DNA of 64,000 nucleotides from Pseudomonadota bacterium. Lineage in GTDB: Bacteria; Pseudomonadota; Gammaproteobacteria; Eutrophobiales; Eutrophobiaceae. Each line of letters begins with the position of its first letter. The first letter of the stretch is position 1. The stretch spans positions 434,001 to 498,000 of the forward strand of contig JABFGI010000002.1 in assembly GCA_013112535.1 (NCBI GenBank). The letters are read 5' to 3'. Both the position numbers and the translations under genes were made by a program. The notes under the pieces were generated by a model. It had not been told where the DNA came from. It worked only from the letters and a program-made list of their open reading frames with translations, and ran no database searches. Positions 27,888 through 37,205 of this stretch are shown in pieces.

Positions 27888-28759
27888 CAGGACGACATTC
27901 CGTATCAAGCGTGAGAATCGAGATTCAAAAAATAGATTATTTGCCACCGATGCCCACTATTGCGCAGGAAATTCTGATCGCCTCTAATGATAACACTAGC
28001 GATATGGATGATATTGCAAAAATAATAAAAAAAGACCCTGGCTTGACTGCAAAAATTATTGGTATGGCTAATTCTGCTTTTTTTGGTTTTGGCAGAAACG
28101 TGTCTACCCTGGAACAAGCTATCATCAATGTTCTTGGTCTGGATTTAGTCAAAGGCTTTGCACTAAGCCTGGCAATGAGCAGTGTTTTTGATCCTGACAA
28201 ATGTGCGAATTTTGATCTAAAACGATACTGGGCAAGTGCATTTATTACGGCCGAACTGGCAAGCGGCTTTACTAACCATATTGATTCAAAACAAGTTCTC
28301 GATCCTAACCAGCTCTATTTATATGGTCTGTTACATAATATTGGAATATTGGTTTTGACCAATCGTTTTCCCAATATAATGTCCGAATTATTTATGACTG
28401 CTAGAGAAGATAAGGAAAAACGTTTAATAGAATACGAAAAAGAAACAATTGATTTTAACCATCATGATGCCGGAGCATGGTTAGGACACAAGTGGAAATT
28501 ACCTTATGAAATGATCGATGTTATTGAACGCCATCATGATCTTGATTATCAGGATAGAAACTCAAATTTTGTTATCTTGATAGGATACTGCTCTCGAATA
28601 TCTCGTCAGTGGTTGCTTGATACGCACTACGATCCAATGGAAGACATTGAAGTCATTAATAAACTTAATTTCAAGGCTGATTCATTAAAAAAATATCTGG
28701 ATAAATCACATGAAAAACTAGATGGAATACAGAATCTGGTCGATGAAATAGCGGGATAA
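27884..28759 (+). CDS. HDOD-domain signalling protein
   Basis: 291 residues. The HDOD domain (about 15-215: LPPMPTIAQEILIASND, IIKKDPGLTAKIIGMANSAFFG, GLDLVKGFALSLAM) is a catalytically degenerate relative of HD phosphohydrolases found in regulators of motility, biofilm formation and cyclic-di-GMP signalling. HDHDAGAWLGHKWKLPYEMIDVI-like sequence near residue 190-210 keeps histidines, but no complete HD-GYP motif is seen. It is followed four bases later by a diguanylate cyclase gene, so the two probably act together. No ribosome-binding site is visible right before the ATG. Confidence 0.88.
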   Translation: MTGRHSVSSVRIEIQKIDYLPPMPTIAQEILIASNDNTSDMDDIAKIIKKDPGLTAKIIGMANSAFFGFGRNVSTLEQAIINVLGLDLVKGFALSLAMSSVFDPDKCANFDLKRYWASAFITAELASGFTNHIDSKQVLDPNQLYLYGLLHNIGILVLTNRFPNIMSELFMTAREDKEKRLIEYEKETIDFNHHDAGAWLGHKWKLPYEMIDVIERHHDLDYQDRNSNFVILIGYCSRISRQWLLDTHYDPMEDIEVINKLNFKADSLKKYLDKSHEKLDGIQNLVDEIAG

Positions 28760-28763
28760 GCTC

Positions 28764-29963
28764 ATGGAACATATAATTAAAGGAATAATTGGAAAACTCG
28801 AAACGCCGGATGCATTAAACACCCGTTTCACCCAATTATTAAATTCCCTATCAGGCATAAGAACGATAGCAAATCTTGGCCATCAACAAATTGATAAAGA
28901 AAACTTAATTGACGCAATGATGCAAACCATCATTGAAAATCTGGGAGTTGAAGTAGTTTCTTTATATTTACTTGAAAAAAATTCTCTCAAATGCGTAGCA
29001 AATTTAAACTGGGAAGAATTTATTGCAAACGAATCATCAATAAAAGATGGAAAAACATCCTATTTATTAAGCGAAGGCATCATCGGAAAAACAGCAACAA
29101 ACCGCCAGTTAGTGCATATCAGAAATTGTAATATTTCTAATGAAAATTTTGTGGAATATGAAATGAATGGCCGTAAAATTGGATCTTTAATATGCACACC
29201 TATTATGGCAAATAATTCAGTTATCGGAGTTATTGAATTATCACACCCTGATCCAAATAACTTCGAGTCATGGCAAGAACATTCAATTGTAATCTATGCC
29301 GATTTGATAGGAATACTGTTAAACAATCTTAAACTTGTAAAAAATATGCAAAATATTGTCGATGCGCGAACAAAAGAACTTAATCAAGCTTTGATTGAAT
29401 CAGAAAAATTAAGGGTTCGCTATGAAGAAATGTCAGTTATTGACCCATTAACCAAATTATATAATCGACGTTATTTTTTTACAGAAGTTACCTCAAGTCT
29501 GGCAAGAGCGAAGCGTTACATTCAATCATTCAGTCTTCTGCTTATGGATTTGGATCATTTTAAAACAGTTAATGATACCCATGGGCATGAATGCGGAGAC
29601 AAAGTACTTATTGATGTAGGCAGAGTTCTAGGCCAATTTACACGTGAGGGAGATACACTAGCTCGAATTGGTGGTGAAGAGTTTGTTCTTGCTTTACCTG
29701 AAACAAATAAAGATGGTGCACTCAAACTTGCCGATCGAATCAGAACAACGATTGAAAACAGTAATTGGGAATGTAATGGAAATATAATTGATGTTCCAAT
29801 AAGAATCAGTATAGGAATTGCTTCACTGGCTGATTGTAATGATGACGAAATTCATGACGATGACATTCAAATCAGTGATATTCTGAGAAAGGCAGACTTG
29901 GCTCTTTATCACGTCAAACAGCATGGAAGAAACAATATTATAACGTTCTCGGATATTCCGTAA
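28764..29963 (+). CDS. GAF-domain diguanylate cyclase (GGDEF)
   Basis: 399 residues, no membrane helix. A GAF sensor domain covers about 45-195 (GVEVVSLYLLEKNSLKCVA, SEGIIGKTATNRQLVHI, SLICTPIMANNSVIGVIEL), followed by a short coiled coil and the GGDEF domain (about 235-399). The active site is GGEEF at 303-307 with an RxxD inhibitory site (REGD, 294-297) five residues before it, so the enzyme should make c-di-GMP and be product-inhibited. The GAF ligand is unknown. Cotranscribed with the HDOD gene. Confidence 0.92.
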   Translation: MEHIIKGIIGKLETPDALNTRFTQLLNSLSGIRTIANLGHQQIDKENLIDAMMQTIIENLGVEVVSLYLLEKNSLKCVANLNWEEFIANESSIKDGKTSYLLSEGIIGKTATNRQLVHIRNCNISNENFVEYEMNGRKIGSLICTPIMANNSVIGVIELSHPDPNNFESWQEHSIVIYADLIGILLNNLKLVKNMQNIVDARTKELNQALIESEKLRVRYEEMSVIDPLTKLYNRRYFFTEVTSSLARAKRYIQSFSLLLMDLDHFKTVNDTHGHECGDKVLIDVGRVLGQFTREGDTLARIGGEEFVLALPETNKDGALKLADRIRTTIENSNWECNGNIIDVPIRISIGIASLADCNDDEIHDDDIQISDILRKADLALYHVKQHGRNNIITFSDIP

Positions 29964-30290
29964 AAAACACACACTGTAAGTCCACTCTGCCCCTTTTTAG
30001 CTCATTAAATAAGGGAAATTTAGTTTAATTCTTGAAGTTCGGCTTGATTTCGTCCTCAAAAACTAGAATGATGTGATACATACTGAATAAGTTATGTTGC
30101 TATTAAATATAACTTTTTTATGTGGCTATTTAAATAATTATAAAAATAACAAATAGTTATAGATGTATTTACTCCTAATAATTTAAAAAATTTCCGAGTA
30201 TAAGTATATGAGTTCGGTCTTTAATCTACTCATATCTCACAAAACTACTTTAAACAACAATATACAGGCAAAAAATGAGGGTAATTAGTA
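29964..30290 (+). promoter_or_regulatory. 327-bp leader/promoter region of pckG
   Basis: No ORF. AT-rich, with a perfect 8-bp-arm hairpin (ATATGAGT and its complement, 14-base loop) at 30206-30235 and GAGGG nine bases before the pckG ATG. The length and the hairpin allow for a regulated mRNA leader; no known riboswitch was recognised. Confidence 0.4.
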
Positions 30291-32096
30291 ATGGCAACAC
30301 AAAATAAAAAACTACAGGCATGGGTCGATGAAATGGCCGCACTATGTCAACCAGACAACATTGTTTGGTGTGACGGATCAGAAAAAGAATGGGAAGACAT
30401 GTGGGACATCATGGTCAAAGGTGGTACCGCTAAAAAACTTGACGAAAAGAAACGTCCTAATAGCTACTACATCCGTTCAGTACCTGCTGACGTAGCACGC
30501 GTTGAAGACCGTACCTACATTTGTTCTGCAAAAGAAGAAGATGCAGGCCCAACCAATAACTGGGCTGATCCTGCTGAAATGCGTGAAACCTTAAATGGTT
30601 TATTCACCGGTTGTATGAAAGGTCGTACCATGTACGTTATTCCTTTCAGTATGGGTCCTATCGGTTCAGACATCGCACAAATTGGTGTTGAATTATCTGA
30701 TTCGCCTTATGTTGTAACGAATATGCACATCATGGCTCGCGTAGGCGATGCGGTATTAGATGTATTAGGTGAAGATGGTGAATTCGTTCCTTGTGTCCAT
30801 ACTGTTGGCGCACCATTAGCCGAAGGAGAAGTCAGTGATCCTTGGCCTTGTAACCCTGATAATCGTTACATTGTTCACTATCCGGAAACTCGTGAAATCT
30901 GGTCACATGGTTCAGGTTACGGTGGTAATGCATTGTTAGGTAAAAAATGTTTTGCATTACGTATTGCATCTACCATGGGTCGTGATGAAGGTTGGATGGC
31001 TGAACACATGCTTATCCTTAAACTCACCAACCCCGAAGGTGAAGTGAAATATGTTGCTGGTGCTTTCCCAAGTGCTTGCGGTAAAACCAATCTGGCAATG
31101 TTAACCCCTACTATTCCTGGTTGGAAAGTAGAAACGATTGGCGATGATATTGCGTGGATGAAGTTTGGCGAAGACGGTCAACTATACGCTATCAATCCTG
31201 AAGCCGGTTTCTTTGGTGTAGCGCCAGGTACTGGTATGCATACGAATGAAAATGCAATGCATTCATTAGCATCAAACTCTATTTTTACCAACGTTGCCGA
31301 AACTGATGATGGTGATGTTTGGTGGGAAGAAATGACCAAAGAAGCACCTGCACATTTAACCGATTGGAAAGGTAATGACTGGACACCTGATTTAGATACG
31401 CCTTCAGCACACCCAAATGCACGTTTCACAGCACCTGCATCACAATGCCCTTGTATTGCTGAAGAGTGGGAAGATCCTAAAGGTGTACCGATTAGTGCTA
31501 TCTTATTCGGTGGTCGCCGTGCATCAGTTGTTCCTTTAGCTACAGAAGCACTTGATTGGAACCATGGTACATTCTTAGGCACCATCATCGCTTCTGAAAT
31601 GACAGCAGCGGCTTTTGGCGCAATTGGTCAACTACGTCGTGACCCAATGGCGATGTTGCCATTCTGTGGTTACAACATGGCTGATTACTGGGGTCACTGG
31701 TTGAAGATGGGTAAAAAAGCCGGCGCGAAGATGCCTAAAGTTTACTATGTTAACTGGTTTCGTAAGAACGAAGCGGGCAAATTCATGTGGCCTGGTTTTG
31801 GCGAAAACAGCCGAGTACTTAAATGGGTATTCGAACGTTGTGCCGGTACTGCTGATGCTATTGAAACTGCAATCGGTAATATGCCGACCTTAGATGGTAT
31901 CGACTTCAGTGGTTTGGATATGGCTGATGAAGATATTGCCAACCTGATGCGAGTTGATACGGAAGGTTGGTTATCAGAACTGGATGGTATTGAAGAATAC
32001 TATGCGACTTTTGGTGATCACTTACCTGCAGAATTAACCAAACAGGTTCAAGATCTAAGAAAGAGACTAGAGACATCGCAAGAAGCTGTTGCATAA
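30291..32096 (+). CDS. pckG: phosphoenolpyruvate carboxykinase (GTP)
   Basis: 601 residues, the length of GTP-dependent PEPCK (the ATP enzyme of most gammaproteobacteria is about 530-540 and unrelated in motif order). It converts oxaloacetate and GTP to PEP. The GTP-type P-loop with its reactive cysteine, FPSACGKT, is at 259-266; FGGRR, the nucleotide-site [16 protein letters not shown] and [23 protein letters not shown] are all present. Codon use looks more GC-balanced than the neighbours, as in strongly expressed genes. It ends in a strong terminator. Malate synthase G at 39.5 kb supplies malate that could feed this reaction. Confidence 0.96.
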   Translation: MATQNKKLQAWVDEMAALCQPDNIVWCDGSEKEWEDMWDIMVKGGTAKKLDEKKRPNSYYIRSVPADVARVEDRTYICSAKEEDAGPTNNWADPAEMRETLNGLFTGCMKGRTMYVIPFSMGPIGSDIAQIGVELSDSPYVVTNMHIMARVGDAVLDVLGEDGEFVPCVHTVGAPLAEGEVSDPWPCNPDNRYIVHYPETREIWSHGSGYGGNALLGKKCFALRIASTMGRDEGWMAEHMLILKLTNPEGEVKYVAGAFPSACGKTNLAMLTPTIPGWKVETIGDDIAWMKFGEDGQLYAINPEAGFFGVAPGTGMHTNENAMHSLASNSIFTNVAETDDGDVWWEEMTKEAPAHLTDWKGNDWTPDLDTPSAHPNARFTAPASQCPCIAEEWEDPKGVPISAILFGGRRASVVPLATEALDWNHGTFLGTIIASEMTAAAFGAIGQLRRDPMAMLPFCGYNMADYWGHWLKMGKKAGAKMPKVYYVNWFRKNEAGKFMWPGFGENSRVLKWVFERCAGTADAIETAIGNMPTLDGIDFSGLDMADEDIANLMRVDTEGWLSELDGIEEYYATFGDHLPAELTKQVQDLRKRLETSQEAVA

Positions 32097-32118
32097 GTCT
32101 TAACGTTAAGTTCAATTA

Positions 32119-32145
32119 AAGCCCGCGTTATTGCGGGCTTTTTTA
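32119..32145 (+). terminator. intrinsic terminator of pckG
   Basis: AAGCCCGC-gttatt-GCGGGCTT followed by a T-run, 22 bases after the pckG stop. A classical rho-independent terminator. Confidence 0.93.
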
Positions 32146-32159
32146 TATCTATGGATTAA

Positions 32160-32276
32160 GTGTCAGGGTTCTTGTTGCTTAGGTCAAAAGTAGCTGCTTT
32201 AGGTTTAGGTAGTGGTGCACCTGATGAAGATCATGAATACGCATTAGCGGGTGCTGCTACAATTGTAAAAGATTAA
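32160..32276 (+). pseudogene. possible C-terminal remnant of a GlcG/HbpS-family protein
   Basis: A 38-codon frame (GTG to TAA) reads ...SKVAALGLGSGAPDEDHEYALAGAATIVKD. The piece ALGLGSGAPDEDHEYALAGA resembles the C-terminal end of GlcG/HbpS heme-binding-type proteins (pattern GAIGVSGG...D...A.AG). The rest of the gene is missing and no ribosome-binding site is present, so this looks like a decayed fragment. The assignment rests on about 20 residues. Confidence 0.4.
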
Positions 32277-32359
32277 TTTTCAGATTCTATTGGTGTTTCA
32301 TCTTCACCGCCTGACAGAATACAAACATGCTCTGCCAGCATGTGGTAAAGATGAAGCAT
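32273..32359 (-). CDS. possible 28-residue small ORF overlapping the serB stop
   Basis: On the minus strand an ATG shares its A with the serB stop codon (TGATG) and opens a 28-codon frame, MLHLYHMLAEHVCILSGGED and a short acidic tail, then TAA. The overlap would allow translation by termination-reinitiation. Nothing similar is known to me; it may be a gene remnant or chance. Confidence 0.2.
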   Translation of the reverse strand: MLHLYHMLAEHVCILSGGEDETPIESEN

Positions 32360-33300
32360 CAGCAACTCTTTATTCCCATCATATATAAAACCGATTCCAG
32401 ATCAGTAATATTAATCTGATACGGAGTCGCGTTTCTAAGTATGGGTTTACCGTAATAACTAATGCCTATGCCTGCAGCGTTAATCATCGGCATATCATTA
32501 GCACCATCACCAATAGCACAAACTTGTTCAGGTTCTATATTTAAATTTCTACACTCTTCATTTAAAACAGCTAGTTTCATTGCACTATCAACAACAGGTT
32601 TATCAACTTTTCCGGTAATCAGGCCATTTTCAATCGTCATCTTATTACAAACATAACGATCAAAACCCAGCTTATTAGCTATCACTTTTACAATTGATTC
32701 AAAACCGCCGCTAACTAATACTGTACGTAGACCATGTGCCTTTGCTGACTTAATTAAAGTTTCAGCACCGCAATTACATTGTGTAGTAGTAGCAACTTGA
32801 TCTAACAAACCTGACTCCATTCCTGCGAGTAAACCCACACGTTCATCAAGTGCAGTCTCGAAGTCAATTTCACCACGCATCGCCTTTGTAGTAATCTCAC
32901 TAACCTGTGCCCCGATGCCAGCAAGATTTGCCAGTTCATCCAGTGTTTCAGTCTGAACAATGGTACTATCCATATCACAAACCAATAGTTTTATATCCTG
33001 TCTATCAGCAGGAATAACGGTAACATCAAAACCGGATTTAATACCATGTTCTGATAATTGTTCAAACAAACTATTCGCCTTTTGCGTTGAGGTATTCACA
33101 ACAACATTAATCACATTATTTAACTCATTATGCTTAAATGATTTAATAATGATATTTTCATGTTCCAGACAGTTTTTGATAGAGACAATATCGTTTTCAC
33201 TGAATTGCATAGCCAGAACAGTCACGACAAATTCAATTACCCTGTCGTGACTTTCCGGCAGTATCCAGTTTGGCACAGATCTATACTGTTCCTGATTCAT
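32359..33300 (-). CDS. serB: phosphoserine phosphatase SerB
   Basis: 313 residues. SerB hydrolyses O-phosphoserine to serine, the last step of serine synthesis. The N-terminal half (about 20-100) is an ACT-like regulatory region; the HAD domain begins with DMDST at 109-113 (nucleophile Asp109) and carries VLVSGGFESIV and GDGANDMPMINAAGIGIS. The start overlaps the serA stop by four bases. The three serine genes are contiguous and overlapping, so they are surely one operon. Confidence 0.95.
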   Translation of the reverse strand: MNQEQYRSVPNWILPESHDRVIEFVVTVLAMQFSENDIVSIKNCLEHENIIIKSFKHNELNNVINVVVNTSTQKANSLFEQLSEHGIKSGFDVTVIPADRQDIKLLVCDMDSTIVQTETLDELANLAGIGAQVSEITTKAMRGEIDFETALDERVGLLAGMESGLLDQVATTTQCNCGAETLIKSAKAHGLRTVLVSGGFESIVKVIANKLGFDRYVCNKMTIENGLITGKVDKPVVDSAMKLAVLNEECRNLNIEPEQVCAIGDGANDMPMINAAGIGISYYGKPILRNATPYQINITDLESVLYMMGIKSC

Positions 33301-34892
33301 ATCGATAAAGATTCAAAACTTAAGTAATGTGCTTCACGAATATTTTCGATAGCGCGTAATGCATCAAGATCGTTTTGACTGACAGGTGCATCAATCTCAA
33401 GTAAAGAAATCGCGTCTCCACGATGTTCGCGTCTACCAAGATGCATGTTGGCGATATTTATTCCTTTCTCTAATGAAAAATGACCAATAGCCCCTATTAC
33501 GCCCGGTTGATCCTGATTGGTAATGTAGAGCATGTGTGGGCCAAATTCGGATTCGAGTTTAATACCCTTAATATCCACCAGTCTTGGTTGTCCATTGATC
33601 AACGTACCGCAAACTGTTCTGTCTTTTTCTTCGGTCGTTATCGTCACAGTAATACGATTGTGATACACCTCTTCCAAATCTTCCCTGGCCTCGGTGATAT
33701 GAATACCACGATCACGAGCCACTTCTCTGGCGTTAACGCTATTAATATCGCTGAAATGAGGCTTCAATACCGATTGCAAAACCTGTGTCGTCAGTGGTTC
33801 CAACTTTAGTTCGCTAGCGTCTCCAGCGTATGTCACGGTTAAACTTTTTATAGCACTCTTTGTTAACTGACCGGCAAAAGAACCTAAATTATTCGCCAGT
33901 TGCAAGTAAGGTTTAATATGTCGTATTTCTTCTGCTGTCAGATTAGGTGCATTCAATGCATTATTGATTGTCCCTTCTAACAGGTAGTCCGCGATTTGAT
34001 CAGCAATTTGTACGGCCACTTTTTCCTGTGCTTCAGTAGTTGATGCGCCGAGATGAGGAGTACAAATAACATTCTCCATACCAAACAAAGGATTTTCTTT
34101 GGCGGGCTCCTGCAAATATACATCCAGTGCTGCACCTCTAATATGTCCATTTTCCAATGCCACTTTTAAAGCCAGTTCATCAACCAGACCACCACGCGCG
34201 CAATTTATTAATAAAACGCCTTTTTTCATTTTATTAATTGCCGTTGCACTAATGATGTTTTCCGTTTCCGGTGTCTTCGGTACATGCAGGGAAATAATAT
34301 CCGATGTCGTCATCAGTTCTTCCAGTTCTACCTTTTTTATTCCCAAAGTATTGGCACGCTCTTCTGATAGATAAGGATCATAAGCCTGAACTTTTAAACC
34401 AAAGCCAATTGCCTTTTGCGCAACGATCGAACCGATATTACCCGAACCGATAATACCCAATGTTTTACCGGTCAATTCAACACCCATATATTTTGACTTT
34501 GCCCAGGCACCTTCATGTGTCGTTTGATTCGCTTGTGGGATATGGCGAGCAAGTGAAAACATCATCGCTAATGCATGCTCTGCCGTTGTAATAGCATTGC
34601 CCATTGGTGTATTCATCACCACGATACCTTTTGCTGTACACGCTGGTACATCAACATTGTCGACACCAATACCGGCACGACCAACCACTTTTAAATTTGT
34701 TGCCGCATTGACGACGGCTTCAGTTACTTTGGTTGCCGAACGTATTGCCAATCCATGAAATTCAGGAATGATTTCCAATAGTTCCTGTTCGCTCATTTTA
34801 CCGGTTTGTACAACTTCGATGCCCCGTTGTTCGAATACATTAACAGCTTCACTCGACATAGGATCTGATATTAAAACCCGATACTTGCTCAT
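33297..34892 (-). CDS. serA: D-3-phosphoglycerate dehydrogenase SerA (long form)
   Basis: 531 residues, the long type 1 form with an extra intervening domain before the C-terminal ACT domain (E. coli SerA has about 410). NAD site GIIGSGNIGSIVAQKA, active-site RGGLVDE and HLGASTTEAQEK are present; the ACT end is LYITNQDQPGVIGAIG onward. The enzyme oxidises 3-phosphoglycerate, the first step to serine; feedback by serine is expected in this family but not shown. It overlaps serC and serB by four bases each. Confidence 0.96.
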   Translation of the reverse strand: MSKYRVLISDPMSSEAVNVFEQRGIEVVQTGKMSEQELLEIIPEFHGLAIRSATKVTEAVVNAATNLKVVGRAGIGVDNVDVPACTAKGIVVMNTPMGNAITTAEHALAMMFSLARHIPQANQTTHEGAWAKSKYMGVELTGKTLGIIGSGNIGSIVAQKAIGFGLKVQAYDPYLSEERANTLGIKKVELEELMTTSDIISLHVPKTPETENIISATAINKMKKGVLLINCARGGLVDELALKVALENGHIRGAALDVYLQEPAKENPLFGMENVICTPHLGASTTEAQEKVAVQIADQIADYLLEGTINNALNAPNLTAEEIRHIKPYLQLANNLGSFAGQLTKSAIKSLTVTYAGDASELKLEPLTTQVLQSVLKPHFSDINSVNAREVARDRGIHITEAREDLEEVYHNRITVTITTEEKDRTVCGTLINGQPRLVDIKGIKLESEFGPHMLYITNQDQPGVIGAIGHFSLEKGINIANMHLGRREHRGDAISLLEIDAPVSQNDLDALRAIENIREAHYLSFESLSI

Positions 34893-36088
34893 TTAAGATT
34901 CTCCTTAACAAATTCATTTTCCAGCCAATGCTGGTAAGCCCAATCAAACCAGGGTAATAACTTTTCCAAATCTGATTTTTCGATTGTAGCGCCGCCCCAG
35001 AGACGAAAGCCCGGTGGTGCACTCCGATAAGCAGCGATGTCATAGGCAACACCTTCTTCTTCAAGCCATTGACACATAGTTTTAATTGCCGCGTTTTGTT
35101 CATCCGTACTTAATGAAGTAAATTTTTCATCGACAATTTTTAAGCACATGGATGTTGTAGAATAGGTAGCGGGATCATTAGGCAACCAGTCAATCCAGTT
35201 TGATTTTTTAACCCATTCATTAACTACATTGAAGTTATCATCACAACGTTTGATGAGGCTGGATAAACCACCGATAGATTCAGCCCAGCTCAAAGCTGAA
35301 AGACTATCTTCGACTGCCAACATACTTGGCGTATTGATTGTTGCTCCGTTGAAGATGGCACGATCAACTTTTCCTTTTTTAATCAGGCGAAATATTTTAG
35401 GTAAGGGTCTTGGTGGTTGATATTCTTCCAGTCGCTGAACAGCACGAGGACTCAAAGCCAGCATACCAAAGCCACCTTCACTACCGAGTACTTTTTGCCA
35501 GGACCAGGTCACGACATCCAGTTTTTCATAATCCAGTTCCATGGCAAATGCAGCAGAAGTCGCATCACAAAACACAACGCCTTCGCGTTCTGATGCTACC
35601 CAGTCCATATTCGGAACACGGACACCACTGGTCGTACCATTAAATACAAAAACAATATCGCGATCTGTTTTCGTAACGGTTAAATCAGGTAAGTCGCCAT
35701 AATCTGCTTTGAATATGTTTAAATCTTCAATCTGTAATTGATTCTGAATATCATCAGCCCAATCATTGGAAAAACTTTCCCAGACAAAGACATCGACACC
35801 ACGTTGTCCCAGCATGGACCATAAGGCAAGTTCAAATGCGCCGGTATCTGAAGCAGGAACAATTCCGAGAAGCCAGTCATCAGGTAAGCCTAATGTGCTA
35901 GCCGAACGATTAATGACGTCTTCTAGTCGGTATTTAGGTTTGGAAGCACGATGACTTCGGCCTAAATTGTTTACAGGAAAGCCGGAAAGATTCCAGCCAG
36001 GATGTTTTTTGCACGGTCCAGATGAAAAACGAGGATCGTCAGGCCGCACGACAGGCTTTTCACAAAGCCTAGTAGCAGTTGTGTTCAT
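34889..36088 (-). CDS. serC: phosphoserine aminotransferase SerC
   Basis: 399 residues. SerC transaminates 3-phosphohydroxypyruvate to phosphoserine using glutamate. The N-terminus RPDDPRFSSGPCKKHPGW and the PLP lysine in TWSWQKVLGSEGG (Lys199) match the SerC subfamily common in alphaproteobacteria and some archaea rather than the E. coli type of about 360 residues. It is the first of the serC-serA-serB run and starts 113 bases after the stop of the M14-like gene. Confidence 0.92.
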   Translation of the reverse strand: MNTTATRLCEKPVVRPDDPRFSSGPCKKHPGWNLSGFPVNNLGRSHRASKPKYRLEDVINRSASTLGLPDDWLLGIVPASDTGAFELALWSMLGQRGVDVFVWESFSNDWADDIQNQLQIEDLNIFKADYGDLPDLTVTKTDRDIVFVFNGTTSGVRVPNMDWVASEREGVVFCDATSAAFAMELDYEKLDVVTWSWQKVLGSEGGFGMLALSPRAVQRLEEYQPPRPLPKIFRLIKKGKVDRAIFNGATINTPSMLAVEDSLSALSWAESIGGLSSLIKRCDDNFNVVNEWVKKSNWIDWLPNDPATYSTTSMCLKIVDEKFTSLSTDEQNAAIKTMCQWLEEEGVAYDIAAYRSAPPGFRLWGGATIEKSDLEKLLPWFDWAYQHWLENEFVKENLK

Positions 36089-36201
36089 AATCTAATCTCT
36101 AATTAGCGACGGTTTGCTCCGTCAGGCACGAGAAAGGATATATCAATTTCGAAAAAACACAAAAAAATATTTCCTTGCGTTTAAAGAAAGCTAACGTTTT
36201 T

Positions 36202-37179
36202 TTAACTAATACCAAAAGCCATAATTGGCATTCCAGGAAAAACAACAGATGAATCAGAATGTCCCAGAACAATACCATCATTTATTGCACGAACAGTTTC
36301 TTGATGTTTACCAAAGGCGTTTACGACTTTGGCGAAAGGTTGTCCCTGATTAATCTCATCACCAGCTTTAGCAAGAAATCTTATGATGCCACTCTTGGAA
36401 CTATAGGGTTGGTCAGAATATTTAAATAATTTTCCCTTATACTTTTTTGAAACTGGGTATACAAAACGCTCTTTCAGGGGAGAAATCATTTTCAGGCTGG
36501 ATAAAATATTCCAGATCGCATTTAAACCTAGACTAACATTTTCTTCATTGATGACATAAGGTTCACCTAACTCCAATGTTAAGGCAGGAATATTATTTTC
36601 CAGTAAATTATGCGACAAAGAATCGTTCAATGTTTCATTTTCAAGTAATGAAACAAAACCTGTTTCTTTAGAAAATTTACGCGCAGTATCATAAATTTTC
36701 TTATCCATATTAGATGATCGTTTATCCAGAATAGTATAGGGAATCGATTGTTTCCAATCACTATGAAGGTCTAATACCAGATCAGGAGAAGTACTAATAA
36801 TTGTGCTGAAAATACGGTTGGCAATTCTCTCTCCAAGAGTACCGGATGGCTTTCCAGGAAATGAACGATTCAGATCCTCTCGGCTCATTGTGATCTTGCG
36901 AGAAGTCGTTTCCAGTCCTATTGGATTCATCAAAGGAAAAGCGTAAACAGAACCGCATAGCAAGTTGCTACGGATTTGTTTGAAAACTTCATGAATAATT
37001 GCCATGCCGACAACTTCATCACCATGTACACAAGCCGTCAACCATACGACAGGTCCTGTTTTTTCACTGGTTACAGACATCAATGGCAATCGTCGTATTG
37101 ATAAGTCAGAACCAGTCAAAATTTTCTTGAAAGAATATCGACTTTTTATCAATGGCGTAACACTGCTGTTAGTGTTCAC
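36202..37179 (-). CDS. succinylglutamate desuccinylase/aspartoacylase-family (M14-like) zinc deacylase
   Basis: 325 residues. The zinc ligands of the AstE/AspA group are clear: HGDE (His52, Glu55) and DLHSD (His139), with the substrate-binding SREDLNRSFPGKP (99-111) and a catalytic-type glutamate near 203-206 (TLELGE). After the catalytic domain the C-terminus (about 245-325) is a small beta-barrel similar to biotinyl/lipoyl-like domains (SGIIRFLAKAGDEINQGQPFAKV...). Family members remove an acyl group from an amino acid or small peptide. It starts 26 bases after the methyltransferase/ATP-grasp gene, so the two likely act on the same compound. This is not the arginine-catabolic astE: no ast genes are near. 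Confidence 0.85.
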   Translation of the reverse strand: MNTNSSVTPLIKSRYSFKKILTGSDLSIRRLPLMSVTSEKTGPVVWLTACVHGDEVVGMAIIHEVFKQIRSNLLCGSVYAFPLMNPIGLETTSRKITMSREDLNRSFPGKPSGTLGERIANRIFSTIISTSPDLVLDLHSDWKQSIPYTILDKRSSNMDKKIYDTARKFSKETGFVSLLENETLNDSLSHNLLENNIPALTLELGEPYVINEENVSLGLNAIWNILSSLKMISPLKERFVYPVSKKYKGKLFKYSDQPYSSKSGIIRFLAKAGDEINQGQPFAKVVNAFGKHQETVRAINDGIVLGHSDSSVVFPGMPIMAFGIS

Positions 37180-37205
37180 TTTTTATTGTTACTTATCTTT
37201 TATTA

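Noticed and set aside
36099-36281. 60-codon hydrophobic minus-strand ORF
   Set aside because: Overlaps the end of the M14-like gene in another frame and has no start signal.
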